From JBGAHD01 sp044226395 (lineage in GTDB: Bacteria > Pseudomonadota > Gammaproteobacteria > Xanthomonadales > Ahniellaceae): DNA of 64,000 nucleotides. The stretch covers positions 186,001-250,000 of the forward strand of contig JBGAHD010000001.1 in the NCBI GenBank assembly GCA_044226395.1, given 5' to 3'. Positions within the stretch are counted from its first letter, which is position 1, and every line of letters starts with the position of its first letter. Below the pieces are notes generated by a model, which was not told the origin of the DNA, searched no databases, and saw nothing but the letters and a program-made list of their open reading frames with translations. Made by a program: the position numbers and the translations under genes. This document shows positions 52,534-60,130 of the stretch, piece after piece.

Positions 52534-52968
52534 TCAGTGATGGCGCAGTCGCAGCGATAGCCAGAATACGGCGAACAGAAACACGCTCAGCCCCAACCAC
52601 ATCGCGCCCGAGGGCAGTTCCTCGCCGCGATAGATGAAACGATGCGGCGCTTCGCGCGCGTAGATAATGTCCACGCCTTCGCCCGCGATCAAACGTTGGG
52701 CCTCGGCCACGGGGATGCTGCGTTCGGCCACGATCTCCTGGCCGTCGGCGGTGCGGTATTTCACCGGCATCGAGATCATGTCGACATTGCCCACGCGCAT
52801 CGGCGCGCTCGGCGCTTGCGCCGTGGAGCCGCGCTCGAGTCGCGCCGGCGCGCCATTCGCGGTGAAGGCGCGATAGGTGTCGTACTCGGCGAAAGCGCCG
52901 ATCGCCGCGGCGAAGGCCATGGCCAGCATCCCGATGCGAAACATCCAGGCCTTGATCATCGTCGTCAT
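52534..52968 (-). CDS. DUF3592-like membrane protein
   Basis: The 144-residue protein has one hydrophobic helix near each end (residues 6-26 and 118-138) flanking a beta-rich soluble part (VKYRTADGQEIVAERSIP, GVDIIYAREAPHRF), the plan of DUF3592 proteins. The soluble part would lie in the periplasm. Function unknown. Start codon uncertain (ATG 52968 or 52959); no Shine-Dalgarno is seen. It is convergent with the Xre gene and divergent from the ArsR gene. Confidence 0.72.
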   Translation of the reverse strand: MTTMIKAWMFRIGMLAMAFAAAIGAFAEYDTYRAFTANGAPARLERGSTAQAPSAPMRVGNVDMISMPVKYRTADGQEIVAERSIPVAEAQRLIAGEGVDIIYAREAPHRFIYRGEELPSGAMWLGLSVFLFAVFWLSLRLRHH

Positions 52969-53042
52969 CCGCGGCGGAGGCAGCTGGCAGAGTAGGGCAA
53001 GCCAGCGTTTTCGGCGAACCGCTGGCACGCGCGCGCGTGGCC

Positions 53043-53071
53043 TTGACCGCGCCGCATCGCTTCTGTAACTT
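53043..53071 (+). promoter_or_regulatory. Promoter of the ArsR-type gene
   Basis: TTGACC (53043-53048), exactly 17 bp, TAACTT (53066-53071). The start point would be at or next to the ATG at 53079, giving a leaderless mRNA. An imperfect inverted repeat, TAACTTCCAGGTTA, overlaps the -10 and reaches the ATG and could be an operator for autorepression. Confidence 0.65.
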
Positions 53072-53078
53072 CCAGGTT

Positions 53079-53480
53079 ATGAAACCAGCAAGCAATGCGA
53101 AGAAGAATCCCGACCGCCTCGGCCGCACCTTCGCGGCCCTGGCCGACCCCACGCGTCGCGCCATCCTGGCCAAGCTGGCCATGGGCGAGGCCTCGGTCAA
53201 GGAATTGGCCGAACCCTTCGCCATGAGTCAGCCGGCGATCTCCAAGCACCTGAGCGTGCTCGAACGCGCGGGCCTGATCGAACGTGGGCGCGAAGCGCAG
53301 CGTCGCCCCAGTCGCGTCGTCACTCAGCCGATCGACGAGGCGATGGACTGGCTCGACACCCTGCGTCACACGCTCGAGGCCAACTTCGATCGGCTCGACG
53401 CGCTGCTCGAGGAACTGCAGGCGATTCATCCGCGCATGAAGAAACATCGTCGCCCGAGCGGGCGCAAGGCACGGCCATGA
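53079..53480 (+). CDS. ArsR-family winged-helix regulator
   Basis: The 133-residue protein has the compact ArsR/SmtB winged helix: LADPTRRAILAKLAMGEASVKELAEPFAMSQPAISKHLSVLERAGLIERGREAQRR. No cysteine metal-binding motif is present. This subtype (with ALADPTRR) is commonly paired with a small effector gene, here the overlapping membrane protein. ATG 53079 lies right after the promoter, with no separate leader. Confidence 0.94.
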   Translation: MKPASNAKKNPDRLGRTFAALADPTRRAILAKLAMGEASVKELAEPFAMSQPAISKHLSVLERAGLIERGREAQRRPSRVVTQPIDEAMDWLDTLRHTLEANFDRLDALLEELQAIHPRMKKHRRPSGRKARP

Positions 53481-53887
53481 AGCGCATCGGTCGCAGCGTG
53501 CTCGCGGTGTTCACGGGCTTGATCACGGTCATCGTGCTGTCGGTCGGCGTCGATGCATTGCTGCACGCCACGAAGGTCTTCCCGCCGCCCGATCAACCGA
53601 TGTACAGCACATCGCTGCTGATGCTGGCCTTGAGTTACCGCGCGGTATTTTCAGCCGTGGGCGGTTACGTCACCGCGCGACTCGCGCCGAGCGCGGTGCT
53701 CATGCATGTCGTCGCGTTGGCGGGCATCGGCCTGGTGCTGGGCCTGCTCGGCATCGTCGCGGCCACGCGGATGAATCTGGGGCCGATCTGGTATCCGATC
53801 GCGGTCGCGGCCAGCGGGCCGGTCTTCACCTTGATCGGCGGCTGGTGGTGGTTGTTGCGCGCGGCGCGTTCGCCCGCGCCACGTTGA
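53477..53887 (+). CDS. Small polytopic membrane protein
   Basis: The 136-residue protein has about four hydrophobic helices (residues 7-27, 47-66, 75-95, 103-128) and a WWWLLRAA end. No named family is recognised beyond being a partner of ArsR-type regulators. Its ATG overlaps the regulator's stop codon (ATGA), so it is co-expressed with and probably controlled by that regulator. Confidence 0.82.
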   Translation: MKRIGRSVLAVFTGLITVIVLSVGVDALLHATKVFPPPDQPMYSTSLLMLALSYRAVFSAVGGYVTARLAPSAVLMHVVALAGIGLVLGLLGIVAATRMNLGPIWYPIAVAASGPVFTLIGGWWWLLRAARSPAPR

Positions 53888-53920
53888 CGCGCGCCGAGTC
53901 GCCTCGGCGCGCGCGAGATA

Positions 53921-56065
53921 TCAACCCGCGCTCGCCGCGGGCGCGCCACCCGAGGCGTCGCGCTGACGCAGCACCAGGAACGACAGCAGATAGATCACCA
54001 GCGCGAGCAGACCAATCGCGCGCAGGCCCACGGCCATCGACAGATACTCGAGCAAGCCACCGACCATTGCGCCGCACAAATTGGCGCCGAGCGCGGCATC
54101 GGCGCTGGGCGCGCGTCGCAGCGAACTCGAAAAGATGATGCCCGCGAAGAACACCGGCACCGCCACCAGCAAACCCGCTGCAAAAATGCGCGTGCCCACC
54201 GCCAGCTGATTGAGCATGCCCACGCCCAAGAACGTCACCGCGATCAGGGCCAGGAACAGCAAGCCGTACCACGCGTCGAGCTTCTCCGGCTTCCAGCGCG
54301 ACGCCGCCTCGTTGGCCAGCAGCACCATGCACAGAATGCCGCCAAACACGCTGGTGTTGACGATCCAGGTCGAGCCAAACAACAAACTCAACTCCGTGAC
54401 CATGCGCGTTTCGATCAGCATGAAACCGGCGCCCAGCAAGAACATCTGCCAATCCAAGCCCGCCACGCTCAAGGTCTTGGCGCCGAACGCGCGCCTCAGC
54501 GCGACGGTAGCAGTGAGCGCGACCAGCAACATCACCGACAAATACGCGAACGGAATCGTGCCGGGACGCAGATACAAGAACGGCCAGTCATCGGTCGGCG
54601 CGCGGATCGATTCGTCGGGACGCAGATTGTCGACCACGCGCGGATAAGCCGCGCGCACCATCTCGGGCGTGAGCGTCTTGCCCACCAGGAAGGTCGCGCC
54701 GTAGTTGTAACCGTGCGGCACGATGATGGGCCGCAGACCCGTGGCCTGGAAGATCATGTTGTTCATGCGCTGCGCCATCCAATCGCCGGCGACGATCGAG
54801 AACGACACGCTCATCACGCCGCCTTCGGCCACGTGCTGCCAGCCGGCGCGAATGCCTTCGACCGTGTAGACGAAGTTGTCCAAGCGCAGGCTCGACATCG
54901 CCGAGAACATGGCGTGCGAATCGAGCAGGCCATAACAAACCACGTCGAACTTCTTGTCGGGCGTCTGCACGAAATACGCGCGCGCGTCATTGACCACGCG
55001 CTCCACGCCCGGGTTGGCGTAAGGCTTCTCCGGATGAAAGGCCTCACCCAGCTTGATGATGCGTGGATCGATGTCGACGCTGGTGACCGTGTCGAAACCC
55101 ACGCGCAACGCGGCGGCCACATCATTGCCCGTGCCCGCGCCCACCACCAAGGCGGAGCCCTGCAACGGACTCGCGCGGAACGGAATCTCGTAGATCATGC
55201 GCACCTGGCCGCGATTCGACAGCGGCTTGCCGAGTTCGTCGGGCAGCAGGCGCAGATCGAGCATGTATTGATGGAAATCGCGATTGACGCTGACTTCGTA
55301 CTCGGGCAAGCGCTGCGTCTTGAGTTCCGCCGGTTCGGTGAAACCTTCGGCGACCTGATCGACATCGATGCGGTTGTATGGCGAAAAAATCGCGTGGTGC
55401 ACCGAGTACCAGCTCATGCCCAGGATCACCACCGCCGCCACGAAGTTGCGCGGATGCGGCATCACCAACAGGATCGGCACGATGCCCAGCGCGAACCACA
55501 CCGGCGGCGTCGCGCCCGCCCACGCGATGATGGCCATGGTCGCCACGCCGAGCACCGAACCCAGCAGATCCCAGCGATATGCCACCAGCGGATTCATGCG
55601 CGCGAACAACCAGCCGACGGGAATGCCGGCGAGCACGAACACCGCCGCCAGTGCCCAGAAGAACACCACCATCGCGCCCGAGGCGATCAGAAATCCAAAG
55701 TTCGAGGCCTTCTGCGAATTCTCGCCGCCCCACAAACTGATCGCCGGATCGGGGAAGGTAATCTGCGTCAGACCCAGATCGGTCGCGAAGCCCAGCAGCA
55801 CCGAGAGCAGCGCCAACCACGTCAGCGCCCAGCCGAACAGCTGCGGCTTGCGCCGGCCTAAAGCTACGCCCAGACCCATGCCCAGAAAGGCCGCGATCAG
55901 CACCAGGTTGGCGAAGTAGGCCGCGACGCGAATCTGCGTGCCAACCCAGCGGATCAAAGCCAGCTCGATCACCAGGATGGCGAAGGTGCACAGCGCCATC
56001 TGCAAGCCGGGGTGAGTGACGAGGGGTTTGTGGAACGGAGACGCGCTGTCGTCGAGAGTCGTCAT
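53921..56065 (-). CDS. Membrane-embedded spermidine-synthase-like protein
   Basis: The 714-residue protein has an N-terminal block of about six to seven helices (residues 15-235), a soluble spermidine-synthase/SAM-methyltransferase-like domain (about 300-500; LVVGAGTGNDVAAALRVGFD, SVDIDPRIIKLG, VVNDARAYF) and a C-terminal block of about seven helices (530-705). The nucleotide loop is intact, but the polyamine-site aspartates of true SpeE cannot be confirmed. Such fusions are widespread and uncharacterised. I prefer ATG 56065 (MTTLDDSASPFHKPL); upstream ATGs to 56311 remain possible. Confidence 0.85.
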   Translation of the reverse strand: MTTLDDSASPFHKPLVTHPGLQMALCTFAILVIELALIRWVGTQIRVAAYFANLVLIAAFLGMGLGVALGRRKPQLFGWALTWLALLSVLLGFATDLGLTQITFPDPAISLWGGENSQKASNFGFLIASGAMVVFFWALAAVFVLAGIPVGWLFARMNPLVAYRWDLLGSVLGVATMAIIAWAGATPPVWFALGIVPILLVMPHPRNFVAAVVILGMSWYSVHHAIFSPYNRIDVDQVAEGFTEPAELKTQRLPEYEVSVNRDFHQYMLDLRLLPDELGKPLSNRGQVRMIYEIPFRASPLQGSALVVGAGTGNDVAAALRVGFDTVTSVDIDPRIIKLGEAFHPEKPYANPGVERVVNDARAYFVQTPDKKFDVVCYGLLDSHAMFSAMSSLRLDNFVYTVEGIRAGWQHVAEGGVMSVSFSIVAGDWMAQRMNNMIFQATGLRPIIVPHGYNYGATFLVGKTLTPEMVRAAYPRVVDNLRPDESIRAPTDDWPFLYLRPGTIPFAYLSVMLLVALTATVALRRAFGAKTLSVAGLDWQMFLLGAGFMLIETRMVTELSLLFGSTWIVNTSVFGGILCMVLLANEAASRWKPEKLDAWYGLLFLALIAVTFLGVGMLNQLAVGTRIFAAGLLVAVPVFFAGIIFSSSLRRAPSADAALGANLCGAMVGGLLEYLSMAVGLRAIGLLALVIYLLSFLVLRQRDASGGAPAASAG

Positions 56066-56328
56066 GAGGACGCGAGGGGCCTTATCGTCGGGCGTGCGGA
56101 GCAAGCGGCGAGGGTAGCCCATCGCGTGGATATCGAACAGCGGCCGCGTTGGCAAGCGCGGGCCTTTCGCCGTCGTCGGCGCCGATACGCACGATCTTTG
56201 ACGCAACGCCCTTGAATGGGCGCATCGCGCCAAGGACAAGTCCCGCGCGACGCGACCGCCGCAAGTGTTCGCCACCGTCGCGCGCGTCGCGCTAGAGTGC
56301 CCGCCAAACACCGCGCAGGGAGCCCGCC

Positions 56329-56670
56329 ATGCTGACCGCCCTTCTGATCGCCGTCGTCGTCGCCTTCATCATCGTCCTGCCGGTCAAGCTCGCGGCGCGC
56401 TGGTGCGGTGCTCAACAGTATGGATTCTTTTGCGTGCTCGCCGCCGTGATCGTGGTCGGCGTGATCTCCGGCTTGTTCACCGGCGCCAATCAAGGCGCGC
56501 TCGTCGAGTTCCTGGTCGGCACCGCGATCGGCACCGTCGTCTACGCCATCATCCTCGAAGCGACATGGAAGCAAGGCTTGATGATTTCGATCCTGTCGAA
56601 CGTCATCGCCATGGGCATGGCCTTGGCGCTGGTGGCCGCGCTGGCGGCGTTGGGGTTTGCGGCGGTGTAG
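56329..56670 (+). CDS. Small hydrophobic membrane protein
   Basis: The 113-residue protein consists of about four hydrophobic segments (residues 3-22, 33-50, 60-78, 85-110) with few charges. No family is recognised. GGGAG at seven bases before the ATG and normal codon use support a real gene. It stands alone between two minus-strand genes. Confidence 0.75.
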   Translation: MLTALLIAVVVAFIIVLPVKLAARWCGAQQYGFFCVLAAVIVVGVISGLFTGANQGALVEFLVGTAIGTVVYAIILEATWKQGLMISILSNVIAMGMALALVAALAALGFAAV

Positions 56671-56781
56671 CGGCGGGCGAAGCACCGCTACGTCGATCTT
56701 CGCTGTTTGCCTTGCCCCGAAGGTTTCGCAAACTTCGATGCATACCGCCATCGACTGGATTCGACAGCAACGCGTCGCGCG

Positions 56782-57180
56782 CTAGCGAGACAGTTGCGCG
56801 CGATAGGCCTTGGCGTCGAAACCCACGATGCGCGTATCGGCCGTGAACAGCACTGGCACGGCTTCGAGGTCGAGCGCCTCGAAGCGCGCGCGGGCTTCAT
56901 CCGAGCGATCGATCTCGTACACGGTGTAATCGGCGTGCAGTTGGTCGAGCAGGGCCTTGGCGTGCTGGCAATGCGGGCACGTGGACTTCGAGAACAGCAC
57001 CAGCGGCGATGGGCTCTCGGCGACTACCGCGCTGAAATCACCTTTCACGGGCGGGGGCGGCGAGGCCAAGCGGTTGTGCACGGTCGATGTGACGACCCAG
57101 CCGAGCACCAGGCCCAGCGCGATCACGGCGATGGAAAACAGCGCGGTTTTCGCGCGTTCGAAGAAGCGGGTTCCTGACAT
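56782..57180 (-). CDS. Membrane-anchored glutaredoxin-like protein
   Basis: The 132-residue protein has a positively charged start, one transmembrane helix (residues 12-36, TALFSIAVIALGLVLGWVV), a proline-rich linker and a glutaredoxin-fold domain (50-130) with the C-P-H-C redox motif near residue 70 (FSKSTCPHCQHAKALL) and the cis-proline in VPVLF. The positive-inside rule places the redox domain in the periplasm. It probably reduces, oxidises or isomerises thiols there. It lies 64 bp after two exported cysteine-rich peptide genes on the same strand, which could be its substrates. Confidence 0.88.
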   Translation of the reverse strand: MSGTRFFERAKTALFSIAVIALGLVLGWVVTSTVHNRLASPPPPVKGDFSAVVAESPSPLVLFSKSTCPHCQHAKALLDQLHADYTVYEIDRSDEARARFEALDLEAVPVLFTADTRIVGFDAKAYRAQLSR

Positions 57181-57244
57181 GAGTTGACCCTTCGGGGAAG
57201 CGAGGCGACGTCCCTGTCGCCTCGGGGGGGTGTTGGCGGACGGC

Positions 57245-57424
57245 TTAGATGCCGAACAGACCGCAGCAGACATCGAACGAGAAGAGCTCGAAGCAGAACG
57301 CCCACATCGGGTCGATCATGCAGGTCCGACCGGTGGGCGGCATGGCGAGCGCGGCGCCGCTGGCGACGCTCATGGCGAGCACGAACAAGATCGCGATCTT
57401 GGGATGCTTGATCAGGTGTTTCAT
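57245..57424 (-). CDS. Exported cysteine-rich 59-residue peptide (copy 2)
   Basis: This small gene encodes a basic start (MKHLIKHPK), a hydrophobic signal segment (IAILFVLAMSVASGAALA) and a 32-residue mature part with cysteines spaced C-x8-C-x8-C-C and ending CCGLFGI. The mature part is aromatic and hydrophobic. GGAA lies seven bases before ATG 57424. Length and cysteine pattern are identical to the gene at 57569-57748, so the two are paralogues. I know of no described family; it could be a structural or metal-binding peptide, a bacteriocin-like toxin or a redox substrate. Confidence 0.85.
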   Translation of the reverse strand: MKHLIKHPKIAILFVLAMSVASGAALAMPPTGRTCMIDPMWAFCFELFSFDVCCGLFGI

Positions 57425-57481
57425 GAAGAGTTCCTTCTGAGGTAATGCCCGGTATCGTCGCGCGTCATTCGCGACGTGTTC

Positions 57482-57538
57482 CAGAAAACGGCGCGCGCGG
57501 GCCGAATACGACATCGGTCGATCGACGCCGCGCGCGCC
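57482..57538 (-). terminator. Possible attenuator between the peptide genes
   Basis: An 11-bp perfect inverted repeat (57490-57500 with 57528-57538) is followed on the minus strand by GTTTTC. The 27-nt loop is long and can itself fold, so it may be a partial terminator between copy 1 and copy 2. Confidence 0.5.
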
Positions 57539-57568
57539 ACTGGGCTACCCAGCGAGCCCGATGTTCGG

Positions 57569-57748
57569 TCAGAACCCGAACAGGCTGCAGCAGAAATTGA
57601 ACGAGAAATAGTCGAAGCAGAACGCCACGCGCGGATCGACCACGCAGACTTCACCACCGACCGGCAGCGCCATCGCGGCGCCACTGGCCAAGGCCATGGC
57701 CGTGCCGGCCATCAGGGCGAACTTGGCATCACGCAGTTTCTTGAACAT
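57569..57748 (-). CDS. Exported cysteine-rich 59-residue peptide (copy 1)
   Basis: The gene encodes MFKKLRDAKFALMAG..., a signal segment ending near GAAMA, and a 32-residue mature part with the same C-x8-C-x8-C-C spacing as copy 2 and the end CCSLFGF. About 17 of 32 mature residues agree between the copies, including D-P, A-F-C-F, F-S-F and C-C-x-L-F-G. AAGGGA before ATG 57748 supports translation. At 59 codons it is easily missed by automated annotation. Confidence 0.85.
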   Translation of the reverse strand: MFKKLRDAKFALMAGTAMALASGAAMALPVGGEVCVVDPRVAFCFDYFSFNFCCSLFGF

Positions 57749-57850
57749 GACAGAGTCCCTTGTGTTGGAAAGAACGGGACACGCTTGACGCGCATCCCAT
57801 CGCAGGGACGAGGGTTCACGGCGCGCGGGGACATTCGCGCGCTAATTCGG

Positions 57851-57880
57851 AAAAACGGCAAAACGCGAAGTTCGGCGTTA
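57851..57880 (-). terminator. Weak terminator after the triheme gene
   Basis: On the minus strand AACGCCGAA and TTCGCGTT can pair with one bulged base, followed by TTTTGCCGTTTTT. It overlaps the end of the triheme gene and would partly separate it from the peptide genes. Confidence 0.5.
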
Positions 57881-59980
57881 TCGGCCTAAGTGTGGTTCTG
57901 CGTCTTCGGTTTTTGGCGGCTGCGGTCGCGGCTGCGCGTCGATGAAGGTCGCCAAGTCCCACGCTTCTTGATCGCTCAACAAGCCGCCGCTCGTGTAAGG
58001 CATGTTTGACTTGAGGAAGGCCGCCAGCACATTGACCTGACCCAGGCCCGCGTCGATGTTGTACGAGTCCGGGCCCCACACGGCCGGTCGGAAGTAGCCG
58101 TGAACGTAGCGGCCTTGTCCTTCGGCGTTGTGGCAGAACGCGCATTTCTGCGCGAATACGGCTTGGCCGCGCGTGGCATCGGGCGTGATCGGCGCGGCGC
58201 CGATCGGCGGAAAGCCGCTCGTGGGGGTCTTGCCGGGGTGCTTGGCCTCGAACTGCGCGGTCAACCAGCGGATGTAGGCCACGAGCGCGCTCATGTGCGG
58301 ATTGCTGTCGCAGTCCTTGCCGGGCGTGCAGAGCATCTGGCCATTCATGCTGCGCAGGAAGCATTGATTGATGCGGTTCTGCAAACCGGTGAGTCCCTTG
58401 AAGCGCTGTTCCGAACCTGCCCACCACCCGGCGTCAGGATCGGCGCCAGCGTGCAGATGACAGCTCTGGCAATGCAGCTTGTTGCCGACATACGCGGGCT
58501 TGCCGGGTTGATTGGCGATCTCATACGTCCGGCGCGCAAGCTCGTAGCCGTTGTAGACGAGTGATACGACTTCCGAATTCCGTGGCGGCGCGGGCGGTGG
58601 ATCGAGTAGTCGGTTGTTGCACGATTCGGAAGCCTCGACGTCCTCGCATTTCGCGTGCGGCGGCCGCGGCTGCGCGTTATTGAGCGTGAAGCTGAAATCG
58701 GCGCTGACGAAACGCCGAGGATTGAGCGTGCGCGACATCGCGTGGCAGCCCATGCAGGTCGACGTGCGCTGCGAGAAGCTCTCCATCGTGGTGTTGGCGA
58801 GCACGGCGGGTAGCGCCTGGAACTCGGTCGGTCGCGTCGCGCCGATGGCGGGCTTGGGCCATTGCGTGTTGACGAGATCGTATTGGCCGAGCGGTGCGTA
58901 GGCGTGGCTCAGCGCGTCGCGCAGGTCGCGATTGAGCGCGGCGACATTGTCGTTGGCGGCCTGGACCTGGGCGCACACGGGATCGCGATTGGGAATGGCG
59001 ATTTCGCGCGTTAACTGCGTGGGTTGGCGCGCGGGCGTTTGTTGATTGATGGGGCACAGCGAAGGCGGGCAGGTCGGATCGTTGAAGGCCTCGATGCCAC
59101 CATGCGTGCTTCGAATGTTGTCGACCTGCTCGAACGTCGACCAGATCCATTGCGGCGTGGCCGCGGTCTTGGTCATCAGATGAAAGCCGGCCAGACCCAT
59201 GCGCCGCACGCTGCATTGCGTGGGGTGATCGACGTCGATGTCCTCGCACACGCAGGCGCGCGTGGAGACGAAGTACTTAGCTTGGTCGTCGGTGATCTCG
59301 CGCCACGCGGCTTTGAGCAACTGACTGCCCGGCGGAAATGTCACCGACGTGGCCTTGGCCTGCACGCGCCCGTCATACCAGCGATTGGCGACGATGGCGT
59401 CGAACATCGTGCGGTTGAGGCGAATCTCGTAGCGCACGAGTCGCCCTTGCTGATCCTTCAAGGTCGCGGGCAGGGTGCCATCGGCGGGCAGGGCTTGCGT
59501 GGTTTCGTCGACGACGTCGCTGACCTTGGACGTGCGCCACAGCAGCTTCTCGGCGCCGGCGCAGGATTCGGGAAACGTCTGTCGTGTGTTCCAAGCTGCG
59601 GGCGCGCGGCCATCGGGCAGATAGATTTCGTAGGCTTCCTTCCAGGTTTCCCAGACGCGCGGTCCTGGCGCGGACAGGGGCTTTTCTTGCGCCGGCGCGC
59701 CGCGTTCGTTCATCGACGCGGGCCAGTTCAAGGCGATGAACTGCTGCCACGAAAACAGATTCGCCGCGCGTTGCGCGGTGTTGGTATTGGCTTGGCGCAG
59801 ATCGTCTTGCGCGCGCGTGGGCACGACGCAACTCAGCGTGGGCGGCGCCAGTACCCCGCAGGTCTTGGCCTTGATCGCGATGGCGGGGCCTTCGAGACAA
59901 TTCGTTTGATCCGCCGCTCGCGCCAGGCCCGCCAAGGCCAGCGCCAACACGATGCCCATCCCGGCTTGCGTCCGCTGCAT
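57878..59980 (-). CDS. Triheme protein with C-terminal TsdA-like diheme domain
   Basis: The 700-residue exported protein (signal MQRTQAGMGIVLALALAGLARA) has three haem c motifs: CMGCH (409-413), CQSCH (504-508) and CAFCH (613-617). Residues 30-450 form a domain I know only as uncharacterised (LFSWQQFIALNWPA, VWETWKEAYE). Residues 490-690 match thiosulfate dehydrogenase TsdA: GNKLHCQSCHLHAG, the candidate haem-ligand Cys540 in INQCFLRSMNG, WGPDSYNIDAG and LKSNMP. It would act in the periplasm on thiosulfate/tetrathionate or a related sulfur compound. GGAG before ATG 59980 fixes the start. Confidence 0.85.
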   Translation of the reverse strand: MQRTQAGMGIVLALALAGLARAADQTNCLEGPAIAIKAKTCGVLAPPTLSCVVPTRAQDDLRQANTNTAQRAANLFSWQQFIALNWPASMNERGAPAQEKPLSAPGPRVWETWKEAYEIYLPDGRAPAAWNTRQTFPESCAGAEKLLWRTSKVSDVVDETTQALPADGTLPATLKDQQGRLVRYEIRLNRTMFDAIVANRWYDGRVQAKATSVTFPPGSQLLKAAWREITDDQAKYFVSTRACVCEDIDVDHPTQCSVRRMGLAGFHLMTKTAATPQWIWSTFEQVDNIRSTHGGIEAFNDPTCPPSLCPINQQTPARQPTQLTREIAIPNRDPVCAQVQAANDNVAALNRDLRDALSHAYAPLGQYDLVNTQWPKPAIGATRPTEFQALPAVLANTTMESFSQRTSTCMGCHAMSRTLNPRRFVSADFSFTLNNAQPRPPHAKCEDVEASESCNNRLLDPPPAPPRNSEVVSLVYNGYELARRTYEIANQPGKPAYVGNKLHCQSCHLHAGADPDAGWWAGSEQRFKGLTGLQNRINQCFLRSMNGQMLCTPGKDCDSNPHMSALVAYIRWLTAQFEAKHPGKTPTSGFPPIGAAPITPDATRGQAVFAQKCAFCHNAEGQGRYVHGYFRPAVWGPDSYNIDAGLGQVNVLAAFLKSNMPYTSGGLLSDQEAWDLATFIDAQPRPQPPKTEDAEPHLGR

Positions 59981-60130
59981 GATCGTCTCCCGCGCCCCAT
60001 CGCGATCCTGGCGCGAGACTACGCCCGAGACCGGGCGCTGAACAAGCACAGCGGCGCTGAGGATCGCGAGAAGTTGCGATCGACAGCGCCGCTGCTCGTG
60101 CGCATGCCGGTTGGCCGTCGCGCGCGAGAC

